Notes: generated by a model from the letters alone, not told the origin. A stretch of 64,000 nucleotides of DNA from an uncultured Alistipes sp. (GCA_944321955.1 CALUNG010000004.1:1-64000); one strand, 5' to 3'; positions 50,441-59,983 are shown, counted from the first letter of the stretch. Program-made: numbers and translations.

Positions 50441-52388
50441 GTGTCGTGCTGTCCGACGCCCCGTCGGCCGAGACCGCTATGGCGTTGCTGCCGCGCATCT
50501 GTATGGTGTCCGACACGAAGAGGCACGGCCCCATACGGTGTGTGGCGACCGTATCGCCATTGATTGTCAGCACGGGCGTCGCCGACGACGAGTAGAACCT
50601 GACGGTCTGTGCCGTGCTGGTACTGTACTGGCGTGTCTTGCCCTTGATGTGCAGCGTCGGCGACGAACTGTTCCACAGGGCACGGTAGAGGTAGTATATG
50701 TCCTTGAGCGTGGTGTGGTCGAAGCCTCCCAGACCGGCATTCAGCACTCCAGAGAAGTAGCGCGTCGACCCGAAGTCGAACATGTTGTTGATCCATACGC
50801 CCCAGAAGATCTCCTTGCCCTCGAGTTCGGCCACGTATCCCTCGTGAAAACGTGTCTGCCATACCTCCGGAATCAGATTCTGGCGGTTGCGCATGTTGAC
50901 GAGTATGTCCGAGGGTTCGCCCACGGCGCTGTTGGCCCCGTAGCAGATGGCCTGCCGCAGATGGCTCCACTCCTTCGACAGCAGGTTCGTCCACAACGTC
51001 AGATCCGATATCTTGCCCTTGTCCCAGCCGTAGCTCTGCTGCCATACGATGAGGTCGGTGATGAAGTTGATGTCGCCGTCCTGGTTGCTGCAAGCCACCG
51101 TCGGACGCGACGGGTCGAACTTGCGGGCCATGTCGTTCAGTTCGCGTACGTACTCGACCATGCCGTTGTCGCGTGGTTTGAGCAGCGAGAATACACCCCA
51201 CATCGCCACCGAGGGATGGTTGTAGTTCTGGGCCATGATTTCGTACACCTGCCGGCGGCCGTTCTCCCTGAAGCGGTCGGTATCGATGTATGCTATGTCT
51301 CCCGGGAAGGGACTCTGCGTCAGCGGAAAATCTATCCACACGAGCACTCCCTCCTCGTCGCAGCGGTCGTAGAGGTACTGCATGTGGGGCGCCGTGGCCG
51401 AGCGTATGGCGTTGGCTCCCATGTCGCGTATGGTCTGCAGGTCTGTTTCGCACTGCTGCGTGGTCATGGCGTTGCCGACGGGCAGACGGTCGTGATAGAG
51501 CGTAACGCCACGTACCGGTACGCTCTTGCCGTTGAGTGTGAAGTGCTTCTCGGGCGTGACCTCGATGTTGCGGAATCCGGTGCGTATGCGTACCGTGTCG
51601 CTTCCGGCCACTGCTTCGACGGTGTAGAGGTTGGGCCGGCCGACGCTCCACAACTCGGGATTCTCGATGGTGAAGGGTATGGTTACGGCCTTGCCGTCGG
51701 TCTTGGCCCTGGCCTGACGGTTGACGGCGACATATCCGTCCGGCCCTATCAGCGAAATCTCGACGTTGCAGTTGTTCTCGGCCGTCGAGGTGAGGTAGAG
51801 CACAACGCTGGCTTCGACCTTGTCGCGGGTTACGGCCGACGGCTTGACCAGTATGCCGTCCGTGCCGTAGAACATGGGCGTTATGGCCGTACGGTCCGTG
51901 ACGATCAGCTCGACGTCGCGGTAGATGCCGCCGTAGAGGTTCATCTCGGTCGATATGGGCAGCACGTCGTTCTCGTAGGCGTTGCTTACCATTACGTGCA
52001 GCAGGTTGTTGTTGTCGTAGCGCACCTTGTCGGTGATCTCGATGGTGAAGGCCGTCCAGCCGCCGCGGTGTTCGCCGACATGTTCGCCGTTGATGAAGAC
52101 GTCGGCCACGCTCTGCACGCCGTAAAAGCGCAGGAAGAGCCTCTTGTCCTTCCATTCGGAGGGGATGTAGAGATCGCGCAGGTAGTTTCCCGTGGTCTGC
52201 ACGTAGCTGCCTCGGCCGGTCATGGCGTCGAGGTTCCACGTGTGGGGGACGTTGACGTAACGGGCCACGTCGCTCGTGTTTTCGTTCTTGAAAAAGAAAC
52301 GCCAATAGTTGTTGAGCGAGTATATTTCGCGTGCCTGGGCCGCGAAGACCGTCATAACCGACAATAAAATAACTGCATAACGTTTCAT
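50409..52388 (-). CDS. GH2-family protein lacking the catalytic glutamates
   Basis: 659 aa, secreted (signal peptide 1-17 or so). The GH2 layout is clear: jelly-roll domain (about 25-165, with PHTWN and NLYGGIYRDVEL), Ig-like domain (about 170-275), TIM barrel (280-560) and a C-terminal beta domain. The position of the acid/base motif W-S-x-G-N-E reads W397-G-V-F-S-L402, and the expected nucleophile (E in a E-Y-G-A pattern) reads I-C482-Y-G-A. Both key glutamates are therefore missing unless the alignment is shifted. It may be a binding protein or a decayed enzyme. Its stop overlaps that of the wbqC-like gene. Confidence 0.8.
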   Translation of the reverse strand: MKRYAVILLSVMTVFAAQAREIYSLNNYWRFFFKNENTSDVARYVNVPHTWNLDAMTGRGSYVQTTGNYLRDLYIPSEWKDKRLFLRFYGVQSVADVFINGEHVGEHRGGWTAFTIEITDKVRYDNNNLLHVMVSNAYENDVLPISTEMNLYGGIYRDVELIVTDRTAITPMFYGTDGILVKPSAVTRDKVEASVVLYLTSTAENNCNVEISLIGPDGYVAVNRQARAKTDGKAVTIPFTIENPELWSVGRPNLYTVEAVAGSDTVRIRTGFRNIEVTPEKHFTLNGKSVPVRGVTLYHDRLPVGNAMTTQQCETDLQTIRDMGANAIRSATAPHMQYLYDRCDEEGVLVWIDFPLTQSPFPGDIAYIDTDRFRENGRRQVYEIMAQNYNHPSVAMWGVFSLLKPRDNGMVEYVRELNDMARKFDPSRPTVACSNQDGDINFITDLIVWQQSYGWDKGKISDLTLWTNLLSKEWSHLRQAICYGANSAVGEPSDILVNMRNRQNLIPEVWQTRFHEGYVAELEGKEIFWGVWINNMFDFGSTRYFSGVLNAGLGGFDHTTLKDIYYLYRALWNSSSPTLHIKGKTRQYSTSTAQTVRFYSSSATPVLTINGDTVATHRMGPCLFVSDTIQMRGSNAIAVSADGASDSTTLTIGNLLKHR

Positions 52389-52408
52389 CTCTTCGGGATT
52401 TTGCCTTA

Positions 52409-52416
52409 CAAATATA
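52409..52416 (-). promoter_or_regulatory. Putative -7 box for the GH2-like gene
   Basis: Minus strand TATATTTG, 20 bases from the start codon; 21 bases from the opposite-facing cvpA box. Confidence 0.5.
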
Positions 52417-52437
52417 TGAATAAACCAAAAAATACGC

Positions 52438-52445
52438 TAACTTTG
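52438..52445 (+). promoter_or_regulatory. Putative -7 box for the cvpA-rsgA-trmH-caspase operon
   Basis: TAACTTTG, 59 bases before the ATG at 52505. The only plausible promoter before the five-gene run. Confidence 0.5.
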
Positions 52446-52504
52446 TACAGATATAATAGTGTGATGTCGGCCGTTGCCGACTCTTTTTTCAACGTTTGCG
52501 TCAT

Positions 52505-53026
52505 ATGAACCTTTTCGACATCGTGATATGCGTCATCGCCCTGATTGCCGTGGTCAACGGGTGGCGTCGCGGTTTCGTCATACAGTTGTGCGGCATAGCC
52601 GCCATCGGCGTCGGCATCTGGCTGGCCGCCAAACTCGGCGACAGCGTCGGAGCGTGGCTCCACGTCGACGGCCGCTACGCCTTTGCCGCGGGATTCCTCG
52701 TGGTCTTCGCAGCGGTGCTGATCGTGGTGGCCATACTCGGCCGTCTGGTCAAGAGCCTCTTCGATTTCGTTGGCCTCGGGATTTTCGACTCCATTTTCGG
52801 CATGCTGCTGTCGCTGTTCAAGGCGGCGCTCGTGGTCGGAATACTCTGCACGGCCTTCAACTCGCTCAACGGCAACGGACGCTTCATCAAACCGGCGCGG
52901 CTCGACCATTCGCTCTTTTACCGGCCTCTGTGCAACGCTACGCAAAGCGTCTTCCGCTTCTTCGACAAGGTCGACATCGACGGTACGGTCGACGAAATAG
53001 TCAAAAAGGCCGATATCGATGTCTGA
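52505..53026 (+). CDS. CvpA-family membrane protein
   Basis: 173 aa with four hydrophobic helices (about 3-20, 26-46, 62-82, 99-119), matching CvpA/colicin V production proteins (NLFDIVICVIALIAVVNGWRRG start). Function in cell-envelope homeostasis in other bacteria is known only loosely. A TTG at 52496 is in frame, but the ATG at 52505 is a better start. Its stop overlaps the rsgA start by 8 bases. Confidence 0.85.
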   Translation: MNLFDIVICVIALIAVVNGWRRGFVIQLCGIAAIGVGIWLAAKLGDSVGAWLHVDGRYAFAAGFLVVFAAVLIVVAILGRLVKSLFDFVGLGIFDSIFGMLLSLFKAALVVGILCTAFNSLNGNGRFIKPARLDHSLFYRPLCNATQSVFRFFDKVDIDGTVDEIVKKADIDV

Positions 53027-53951
53027 GCGTGAGACAATGACCGGAACGGTGGTCTGCGCCACCGGCAGCTGGTACGACGTGATGGCCGACGACGGCGTAC
53101 GCTACCGTTGCCGCATGCGCGGGCGCATGCGGCTGCGCGGCGCACGGTCGACGAACCCGGTGGTTGTGGGCGACCGTGTCGGCTTCTCGGACGACGGCGG
53201 TGATTTCGTCATCGAGGATCTGCAGCCGCGCCGCAACTACATCATCCGTCGTGCATCGAACCTCTCGAAGGAGTCGCACATCATTGCGGCCAACGTAGAC
53301 CGTGCGCTGCTCGTGGTGACGCTTGCGTCGCCGCGTACGGCTCCCGAGTTCGTGGACCGTTTTCTGGTGACGTGCGAGGCCTATTCGGTCCCGGTGACCA
53401 TACTGCTTGCCAAGTCCGACCTTACGGCCGGGATGCGTGACGAGGTTGAGGCTTTCCGATCGACATACGAGGGCGCGGGATACGACGTGATCGAGATATC
53501 GGCGCTGCACGGCGACGGTCTCGATGCGGTGCGCGACCTGGTGGCCGGACGCACGACCCTCGTGGCGGGCAACTCCGGCGTCGGCAAGTCGACGCTCATC
53601 GGGGCGCTCGACCCCGCGTTCGAGGTGCGCACGGGCGAGATATCGCAGAGCCACCTCAAGGGGCGCCATACAACCACCTTCTCGACGATGTATCCGCTCG
53701 CCGGCGGAGGATACGTCATCGACACCCCCGGCATCAAGGGTTTCGGACTGATCGACATAGACGACGCCGAACTATGCCGCTACTTTCCGGACATGATGCG
53801 TCATGCGCCGCAGTGCCGCTTCTACAACTGCACCCATACGCACGAACCCGACTGTGCCGTGATTGCGGCCGTCGAGCGTGGCGAGATCGCATGGTCGCGA
53901 TACGAGAGTTACCTGAAAATACTCGACGAAGATGAGAAATACCGCAAGTGA
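53019..53951 (+). CDS. rsgA: Ribosome small subunit GTPase RsgA
   Basis: 30S-subunit maturation GTPase with circularly permuted G motifs. 310 aa: N-terminal OB fold, G4-type LLAKSDL, G1 GNSGVGKST, G3 DTPGIKGF, and a C-terminal zinc site C-x4-C-x-H...C (CRFYNCTHTHEPDC). Starts inside the cvpA gene and overlaps trmH by 20 bases, so the three are tightly coupled in translation. Confidence 0.95.
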   Translation: MSERETMTGTVVCATGSWYDVMADDGVRYRCRMRGRMRLRGARSTNPVVVGDRVGFSDDGGDFVIEDLQPRRNYIIRRASNLSKESHIIAANVDRALLVVTLASPRTAPEFVDRFLVTCEAYSVPVTILLAKSDLTAGMRDEVEAFRSTYEGAGYDVIEISALHGDGLDAVRDLVAGRTTLVAGNSGVGKSTLIGALDPAFEVRTGEISQSHLKGRHTTTFSTMYPLAGGGYVIDTPGIKGFGLIDIDDAELCRYFPDMMRHAPQCRFYNCTHTHEPDCAVIAAVERGEIAWSRYESYLKILDEDEKYRK

Positions 53952-54624
53952 TCCGCACTCCCAGGAGTGGTATGCCGAACGTACCGAGTATCTCGGCGGT
54001 TTCATGATGCCCGAGCGCATGCAGACGCTGCAGTCGACCGTTGCCATGCGTACGCGCTACATGACCGTGCTGGCCGAGAATACGTTCCATCCCCACAATG
54101 CCAGCGCTCTGGTGCGCCATTGCGAAGCCTTCGGCGTGCAGACGATGCATACGGTCGAGACCCTGTGCGAATTCAATCCCAGCTCGAACATCGTGCGCGG
54201 CACGGACAAGTGGGTCGACATCGTACGCCATGCCTCTACGGCCGAGGCCCTTGCGTCGCTCCGTGACAGCGGTTACCGCATAGTGGCCACGACGCCCCAC
54301 CGCGAGAGCTGTACGCCCGAGACCTTCGACGTGGCGCGCGGCCCGTTCGCGCTGGTCTTCGGGACGGAGCATGCCGGCATCTCGGACGAGGTGATTGCCG
54401 GTGCCGACGAGTTCCTGCGCATACCCATGTGCGGCATGGTCGAGAGTCTCAACGTCTCGGCTTCGGCGGCCATCCTGATCTACATGCTTTCGGAACGGAT
54501 GCGCCGCGAGGTTGCCGATTGGCGGATGTCGCCGCTCGAACAGGCGGAGACGCTCTACCGCTGGGCTCGCGAGTGCGTCAGGGACGACGAAAACGTATTG
54601 AAACGAAAATTCGACGAAATATGA
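53932..54624 (+). CDS. TrmH-family tRNA/rRNA 2'-O-methyltransferase
   Basis: 230-aa SPOUT methyltransferase. Conserved motifs: N-A-S-A-L-V-R (HNASALVRHCEAFG), FGTEHAGIS and IPMCGMVESLNVSASAAI, the TrmH-family motifs 1-3 that form the knotted SAM site. Likely methylates the ribose at G18 of tRNAs (TrmH) or an rRNA position; sequence alone does not decide. Overlaps rsgA by 20 bases and the caspase gene by 4 (ATGA). Confidence 0.92.
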   Translation: MRNTASDPHSQEWYAERTEYLGGFMMPERMQTLQSTVAMRTRYMTVLAENTFHPHNASALVRHCEAFGVQTMHTVETLCEFNPSSNIVRGTDKWVDIVRHASTAEALASLRDSGYRIVATTPHRESCTPETFDVARGPFALVFGTEHAGISDEVIAGADEFLRIPMCGMVESLNVSASAAILIYMLSERMRREVADWRMSPLEQAETLYRWARECVRDDENVLKRKFDEI

Positions 54625-57600
54625 AAAAACTTCTGTTAATGTCACTCCTGCTGTTTGCCGGCGGAAGTGCCGCGGCGCAGGATTTCTTTCCGGTGTTCGG
54701 CATGACGCTGGGCGAGACTACGCGTCAGCAGGCTTCGCAGTTGGGATACCGCTCGACCAACAGCAACTATCCCGAATGTTTCGACGTTGGTACGTGGGAT
54801 TTCTGGGACCACGACAAGGACGGCGTGTTCGAACAGCTCTATCTGACCTATACCGACGAGCTGCCCGCACAGTGGACTTCGCAGGGACTGTCGTGGAGTT
54901 TGTCCTATGACGGCTGGCAGTCGCTGTTCCGCCGCATGGGCTATACGATCGATGTGAAGGAGACCCCTTCGGTCGGAAAATTCAGCGGCCGCAACTGTCT
55001 GAAGGCCGAGTTTTACGCTACCAATCCGGCAAACGGACTGCAGTTCCGCCTCGATTTCAACTACGGTAACGACAACGGCGAGGGATACACAACCTCATCG
55101 CCATCGTCGCTCTACAGCATGACGCTGGTGGCCACGCGCGGTTCGGTGCGCGGAGGCTCGTCGGCTGTCGCTGCGCAGGGACCATCGAGACAGAGCTCGT
55201 CGGCTGGGGCGCTCTTCCCGCTTGAGGGCATCGTGCTCGGCGAGACCTCGCGTGCGCAGCTCGAGGCCGCGGGACACCACGCTTCGGCGCAATATCCCGA
55301 CTATTACCACATAGAGACCGGCAACGGCACCAACCTCTTCTGCGTGGGCACCGACAACATCGTGTACAAGATGTCGACCATACTCAAGGGCGACGTACCG
55401 CCGCAGTGGATCAAGGCCGGCTTCGATCCGTCGATGTCGTATGACGAGTGGATGTCGCTGTTCCGCTCGAAGGGCTATACGATAGACGTCAAACGCGCCC
55501 CGAGCGTCGGCCAGTACAACGGCCGTTCGTGCCTCGACGCGCGCTTCGTGGCTACCGACAACAGCTCGGGCATGCGTTTCGACATGGAGTTCAAGTATGG
55601 CAACGAACATGGCGAGGGCTATACCACCGCATCGAAGAACACGCTCTTCTATTTCAGCATCGAGGCTACGCGCGGTTCGTTGCGCGGCGTGGGCTTCACC
55701 GGTGCCAATGCCGGTGCCGGAACGAGTGCCGTGGCACAGGCATCGGGTTCTGCGTCGTCCTCTTCGTCGCAACAGGCCGGTACGTCGGCCGTCGCCGCTC
55801 CCAAATATACACAGATTGCCGCACTCAGCGAGAATCTCCGTGCCGTGATCGTCCCGAATGTCGGTGTTGGCTTTACCGATGCCTACGACAACCTGATCAT
55901 CCCGGCGCGTTACGTCTATCCGACCTCGGGCACCATGTCGCCCGAGCTGGCGCGTTACAGCTTTGTCGACGGCGTGTCCGTGGTGTCCGACGGCAACAAC
56001 AGCTGGGGCGTGATCGACCAGAACGGCAACCAGATTCTCCCGTTCAACTACCGCGTAAACGCCTACTGCGGACTCTACGATGGCGACTACTTCGTCTTTC
56101 TGGGCAAGTTCGGCTCGCCCGGCAACGGCTACAAGACCTTCTACATGATCGACTTTGCGGGCAACGTGCTCTACAAGTGCAAGAATACATACGACAGCAA
56201 ACCCATCGCCAAGATCAAGGCATTCTACAACAAGACCGGCAAGAAAATCATCGAGGCCAACCGTGCCGCAGGCCGATACGACACGGTCATGACACAGATT
56301 GCCGAGGCCAGGCAGGCGGCGGCCGACCGTTCGTCTCAGCTCTATGCCCAGGCACAGGCCGAGGCTGCGCGCCTGCGTCAGCAGCAGATCGAACAGCAGC
56401 GCCTCGAGAATTCGTTCAGGGCCTATGCGCAGAAGTATGTCGAGGAGCAGATCAACAAGTGGCAGATCAAGGGCGAATACGAGAAGACGTCGGAGTGGCG
56501 TGCACGTGTCAACGAGGCCACGCGCCAGCGCAAGGCCCGCGAGCTGACGCAGGAGGCCGAGGCCAAGTTCATCGCCGAGAAGAGCCGCAAGGTCAATCCG
56601 TCGTATGCGATCGACGGTTCGTACGATGCCGACAACGAGACCTACTGCATCACGACGCCTCAGTTCGGCAAGCTGCTCGTGCCGGTACCGCGTTCGTCGG
56701 CCAAGAAGTTCCGCGACCAGTGGGCGTCGATAACCAAGACGCCGCGTTACTTCATCGAGGACGACAAGCTGGCGCTCGCCTCCGTAACGTTCCGCATGCC
56801 CGACGGCCGGGAGTTCCGTTACAGCAACCGTGCGTCGCTCAACTATACGGTCGCACAGGTCGAGTACAACTTCAATCCCATCGAGATCATCACCGACGAC
56901 GAGCCGTCGGTTACGGGACGTCAGAACATCTCGACGACCACGCTGGTGGCCGGTACTCGTTCGGATGTCGACGTAACCGTGCCGCAGGGCCGAAAGAGCG
57001 ATCCGTCGACCTTTGCCGTGATCATCGCCAACGAGAACTACGACAATGCCGGTCGCGTGGAGTTCGCGCTCAACGACGGCAAGACCTTCAAGGAGTATTG
57101 CAACAGGACGCTGGGAATACCCGAGAAGAACATACGTCTCTACGACGACGCCACGTTCGTTACGATCAAGCGGGCCATCAACTGGATCGAGCAGGTAGTG
57201 GCAAGCTACGGACCCAAGGCGCGCGTCATCTTCTACTACGCCGGCCACGGCATTCCCGACGAGAAGACGCAGCATGCGTTGTTGCTGCCGGTGGACGGTA
57301 TTCCGACCGATCCGACGACATGTTACAGCGTCGACCGCATATATGAACATCTGGGCGCAATGAAGGCGGCCCGTGTCACGGTCTTCATGGATTCGTGCTT
57401 CTCGGGTTCGCAGCGCAGCGGCGAGATGCTGGCCTCGGCGCGCGGCGTGGCCATCAAGGCGCGCCCGATGGAGCCGCAGGGCAACATGGTGGTCTTCACG
57501 GCGGCACAGGGCGACGAGACGGCATATCCCTATCGCGAGAAGTCGCACGGTCTGTTCACCTACTTCCTGCTCAAGAAGCTGCAGACGACTGCCGGCGACG

Positions 57601-57737
57601 TGTCGCTCGGCGAACTGGGCGACTACATCACCCGCAACGTGAAGATGGAGTCGCTGACCGCGAACGACAAGTCGCAGACCCCGAGCGTGAAGGCATCGGC
57701 CGGTCTGGGCGACGAGTGGAAATCGCTGAAACTTTGA
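54621..57737 (+). CDS. Secreted caspase-like (C14) protein with duplicated N-terminal domain
   Basis: 1038 aa. Signal peptide (about 1-19, SAAAQ). Two copies of an unfamiliar domain at about 22-175 and 198-355: both contain L-G-E-T, a W-x-S/D..Y-D-x-W-x-S-L-F-R stretch, G-Y-T-I-D-V-K and G-E-G-Y-T-T (MTLGETTRQQ, IVLGETSRAQ). A Ser/Ala-rich linker, a WG-type repeat (NSWGVIDQNGNQIL, about 460-475), a long helical coiled region (about 560-655), a beta domain (about 660-760), then a caspase fold: His876 in YYAGHG and Cys926 in DSCFSGS. The pair His-Cys is intact, so it may be an active cysteine protease, exported. It starts inside trmH and is followed 7 bases later by an aminotransferase gene. 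Confidence 0.9.
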   Translation: MKKLLLMSLLLFAGGSAAAQDFFPVFGMTLGETTRQQASQLGYRSTNSNYPECFDVGTWDFWDHDKDGVFEQLYLTYTDELPAQWTSQGLSWSLSYDGWQSLFRRMGYTIDVKETPSVGKFSGRNCLKAEFYATNPANGLQFRLDFNYGNDNGEGYTTSSPSSLYSMTLVATRGSVRGGSSAVAAQGPSRQSSSAGALFPLEGIVLGETSRAQLEAAGHHASAQYPDYYHIETGNGTNLFCVGTDNIVYKMSTILKGDVPPQWIKAGFDPSMSYDEWMSLFRSKGYTIDVKRAPSVGQYNGRSCLDARFVATDNSSGMRFDMEFKYGNEHGEGYTTASKNTLFYFSIEATRGSLRGVGFTGANAGAGTSAVAQASGSASSSSSQQAGTSAVAAPKYTQIAALSENLRAVIVPNVGVGFTDAYDNLIIPARYVYPTSGTMSPELARYSFVDGVSVVSDGNNSWGVIDQNGNQILPFNYRVNAYCGLYDGDYFVFLGKFGSPGNGYKTFYMIDFAGNVLYKCKNTYDSKPIAKIKAFYNKTGKKIIEANRAAGRYDTVMTQIAEARQAAADRSSQLYAQAQAEAARLRQQQIEQQRLENSFRAYAQKYVEEQINKWQIKGEYEKTSEWRARVNEATRQRKARELTQEAEAKFIAEKSRKVNPSYAIDGSYDADNETYCITTPQFGKLLVPVPRSSAKKFRDQWASITKTPRYFIEDDKLALASVTFRMPDGREFRYSNRASLNYTVAQVEYNFNPIEIITDDEPSVTGRQNISTTTLVAGTRSDVDVTVPQGRKSDPSTFAVIIANENYDNAGRVEFALNDGKTFKEYCNRTLGIPEKNIRLYDDATFVTIKRAINWIEQVVASYGPKARVIFYYAGHGIPDEKTQHALLLPVDGIPTDPTTCYSVDRIYEHLGAMKAARVTVFMDSCFSGSQRSGEMLASARGVAIKARPMEPQGNMVVFTAAQGDETAYPYREKSHGLFTYFLLKKLQTTAGDVSLGELGDYITRNVKMESLTANDKSQTPSVKASAGLGDEWKSLKL

Positions 57738-57744
57738 TGATCTT

Positions 57745-58944
57745 ATGGGAACGATTCTTCGAAAGGCATTTCTCGAACACGTGGGGCAGACCTCGCCTTC
57801 GCCCATGATGGTCGAGGTGGCTCGTGCCGAAGGGGTATTCTTCTATACGCCCGAAGACAAGCCCTATTACGATCTGGTGGCGGGGGTGTCGGTCAGCAAC
57901 GTGGGCCATGCCAATCCGGCGGTTGTCAGGGCCGTGCAGGAGCAGGCCGGACGTTACATGCACATCATGGTCTACGGCGAGATGGTCGAACGTCCGCAGG
58001 TGGAGTATGCCGTGCGCATAGCGTCGCTGCTGCCCGATCCGCTCGAGAGCGTCTATTTCGTCAACTCGGGCGCCGAGGCTGTCGAGGGGGCCATGAAGCT
58101 GGCCAAACGCTGTACGGGCCGTACCGAGATAATATCGATGCGCCGGGCCTATCACGGGTCGACCCAGGGGGCCATGAGCCTGATGGGGGCACCCGAGGGC
58201 GAGGAGTGGAAGAACGCCTTCCGTCCGCTGCTGCCCGACGTGAGGGCCATCGAGTTCAACTCGTTCGATGAACTGCAATACATAACCGAACGCACGGCCT
58301 GCGTCATAGCCGAGCCCGTGCAGGGCGAGGCGGGTGTACGACCTCCGGTCGACGGATATCTGCAGGCGCTGCGCCGCCGTTGCGACGAGGTGGGCGCCAT
58401 GCTCGTCTTCGACGAGATACAGACGGGCTTCGGCCGTACGGGCGAGATGTTCGCCATGCTCAAGTACGGCGTGACGCCCGACATCGTCTGCCTGGCCAAG
58501 GCTTTGGGCGGAGGCATGCCGCTCGGAGCATTCGTCTCCTCGCGCAAGGTGATGGACCTGCTTACGGTCAACCCGACGCTCGGCCACATAACCACATTCG
58601 GCGGTCATCCCGTCTGCTGCGCGGCCGGTCTGGCGGCATTGGATTATATCGTCGAGAACCGTCTGGCCGAGCAGGCCGAGGCGAAGGGTGCACTGTACGA
58701 ACGTCTGCTTTCGGGCCATCCGCAGGTGAAGGAGATACGCCGCAGCGGTCTGCTGCTGGCTGTCGAGCTCGGCTCGTCCGACAAGATGTTCGCCATGATG
58801 GAGATGTTCGCCCGCGAGGGCATCATGAGTGACTGGTTCCTCTATTGCGATACGGCGTTCCGTATCTCGCCGCCGTTGACGATTACCGAGGAGCAGATCC
58901 ACGACAGCGCGCGCATCATCCGCGCCTGCCTCGACAGACTGTGA
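57745..58944 (+). CDS. Class III aminotransferase (acetylornithine/ornithine-type)
   Basis: 399-aa PLP enzyme. NSGAEAVEGAMKLAKR, the PLP-phosphate site, IAEPVQGEAGV, DEIQTGFGRTG, and the PLP lysine in LAKALGGGMPLGA mark the class III (ornithine/GABA/acetylornithine) group. The substrate is not certain: no arginine-synthesis neighbour is present, and class III enzymes are widely varied. Last gene of the cvpA-to-aminotransferase run, ending at a bidirectional terminator. Confidence 0.88.
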   Translation: MGTILRKAFLEHVGQTSPSPMMVEVARAEGVFFYTPEDKPYYDLVAGVSVSNVGHANPAVVRAVQEQAGRYMHIMVYGEMVERPQVEYAVRIASLLPDPLESVYFVNSGAEAVEGAMKLAKRCTGRTEIISMRRAYHGSTQGAMSLMGAPEGEEWKNAFRPLLPDVRAIEFNSFDELQYITERTACVIAEPVQGEAGVRPPVDGYLQALRRRCDEVGAMLVFDEIQTGFGRTGEMFAMLKYGVTPDIVCLAKALGGGMPLGAFVSSRKVMDLLTVNPTLGHITTFGGHPVCCAAGLAALDYIVENRLAEQAEAKGALYERLLSGHPQVKEIRRSGLLLAVELGSSDKMFAMMEMFAREGIMSDWFLYCDTAFRISPPLTITEEQIHDSARIIRACLDRL

Positions 58945-58957
58945 TATCTTCAAACAA

Positions 58958-58999
58958 AAATCAGGCGGGAGGTTGCCCATGCAGCCTCCCGCCTGATTT
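58958..58999. terminator. Bidirectional terminator between aminotransferase and nfo
   Basis: A 15-bp perfect stem (58958-58972 with 58985-58999), 12-base loop, A-run on the left and T-run on the right, between convergent genes. Confidence 0.85.
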
Positions 59000-59014
59000 G
59001 TTCGTTGTGTGCGG

Positions 59015-59863
59015 CTATGCCTGTTGCGCAAAAGCGTTCAGCCGCGCTATCTCGTCGGCCCAGCGGCTCTCGTCCGGTGTCTCGAGAATGAGGGGTATGT
59101 TGTCGAAACGCGGGTCCTGCATGATCAGCCGGAACGGTTCGATGCCCAGCATGCCGTCGCCCAGAGGTGTGTGACGGTCTACGTGACTGCCGAGAATCTT
59201 CATGGCGTCGTTGAGGTGCATGCCCCGCAGGTATCGGAAGCCGACGATGCGGTCGAACTCGGCGAAGGTATGCTCGAATGTCTCTTTCGTACGCATGTCG
59301 TAACCGGCGGCGAAGGCGTGGCAGGTGTCGATGCAGACTCCCACGCGCGTCTTGTCCTCGACGCGGTCGATGATGTACGCCAGATGCTCGAAGGCGAATC
59401 CGAGGTTCGATCCCTGACCGGCCGTATTCTCGATGACGGCTGTTACGCCGTGCGTGCGGTCGAGGGCAATGTTGATCGATTCGGCCACGCGGTCGAGCGA
59501 CTGCAGCACCGTGATCCTGTTGAGGTGGCTGCCGGGATGGAAGTTGAGGCGGTCGAGCCCGAGAGCCTCGCATCGCGACATCTCTTCGATGAAGGCCGCG
59601 CGCGACTTCTCGAGACCCTCGTGCTCGGGGTGTCCGAGGTTGATCAGATAGCTGTCGTGAGGCAGAATCTGTTGCGGCGTGTAGCCGTACCCGGCGCAGG
59701 CTGCACGGAACTCCTCGGCCTGCTGTTGCGTTACCGGCGGTGCGCTCCACTGCCGTTGGTTCTTGGTGAAGAGGGCAAAAGCCGTAGCCCCTATTTCGTG
59801 GGCGTTGCGCGGTGCGTTCGCCACGCCGCCCGATGCACTTACATGTGCGCCCGTATATTTCAT
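59015..59863 (-). CDS. nfo: Endonuclease IV
   Basis: Zn-dependent AP endonuclease of base excision repair. 282 aa: TIM-barrel motifs HVSASGG, FHPGSH, ENTAGQG, IDTCHAF, MHLNDAM, ETPDES, holding the metal ligands in family order. Complements Nth in the same window (5417-6082). Stand-alone gene with a consensus promoter. Confidence 0.95.
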   Translation of the reverse strand: MKYTGAHVSASGGVANAPRNAHEIGATAFALFTKNQRQWSAPPVTQQQAEEFRAACAGYGYTPQQILPHDSYLINLGHPEHEGLEKSRAAFIEEMSRCEALGLDRLNFHPGSHLNRITVLQSLDRVAESINIALDRTHGVTAVIENTAGQGSNLGFAFEHLAYIIDRVEDKTRVGVCIDTCHAFAAGYDMRTKETFEHTFAEFDRIVGFRYLRGMHLNDAMKILGSHVDRHTPLGDGMLGIEPFRLIMQDPRFDNIPLILETPDESRWADEIARLNAFAQQA

Positions 59864-59882
59864 GAAAAAAGTGTTTTATTGG

Positions 59883-59914
59883 CAAATATAGGAAAAGAGC
59901 GTTGCAGTGGCAAA
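59883..59914 (-). promoter_or_regulatory. Promoter of nfo
   Basis: Minus strand TTTG (59911-59914), 20 bases, TATATTTG (59883-59890), 19 bases before the start codon. Confidence 0.7.
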
Positions 59915-59956
59915 TGAAAAGGGAAGTTTTCTGTTCCGATCCGATCAGCGGCTTCA

Positions 59957-59983
59957 TATATTTGCGTAAAATACATATATTTG
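59957..59983 (+). promoter_or_regulatory. Two tandem -7 boxes before the DUF3078-like gene
   Basis: TATATTTG occurs at 59957-59964 and again at 59976-59983, giving two possible starts 19 bases apart before the ATG at 60015. No -33 match for either. Confidence 0.5.

Noticed and set aside
55095-57806. A 903-codon open frame antisense to the caspase-like gene
   Set aside because: Same GC-bias effect; no signal peptide, motif or start context.
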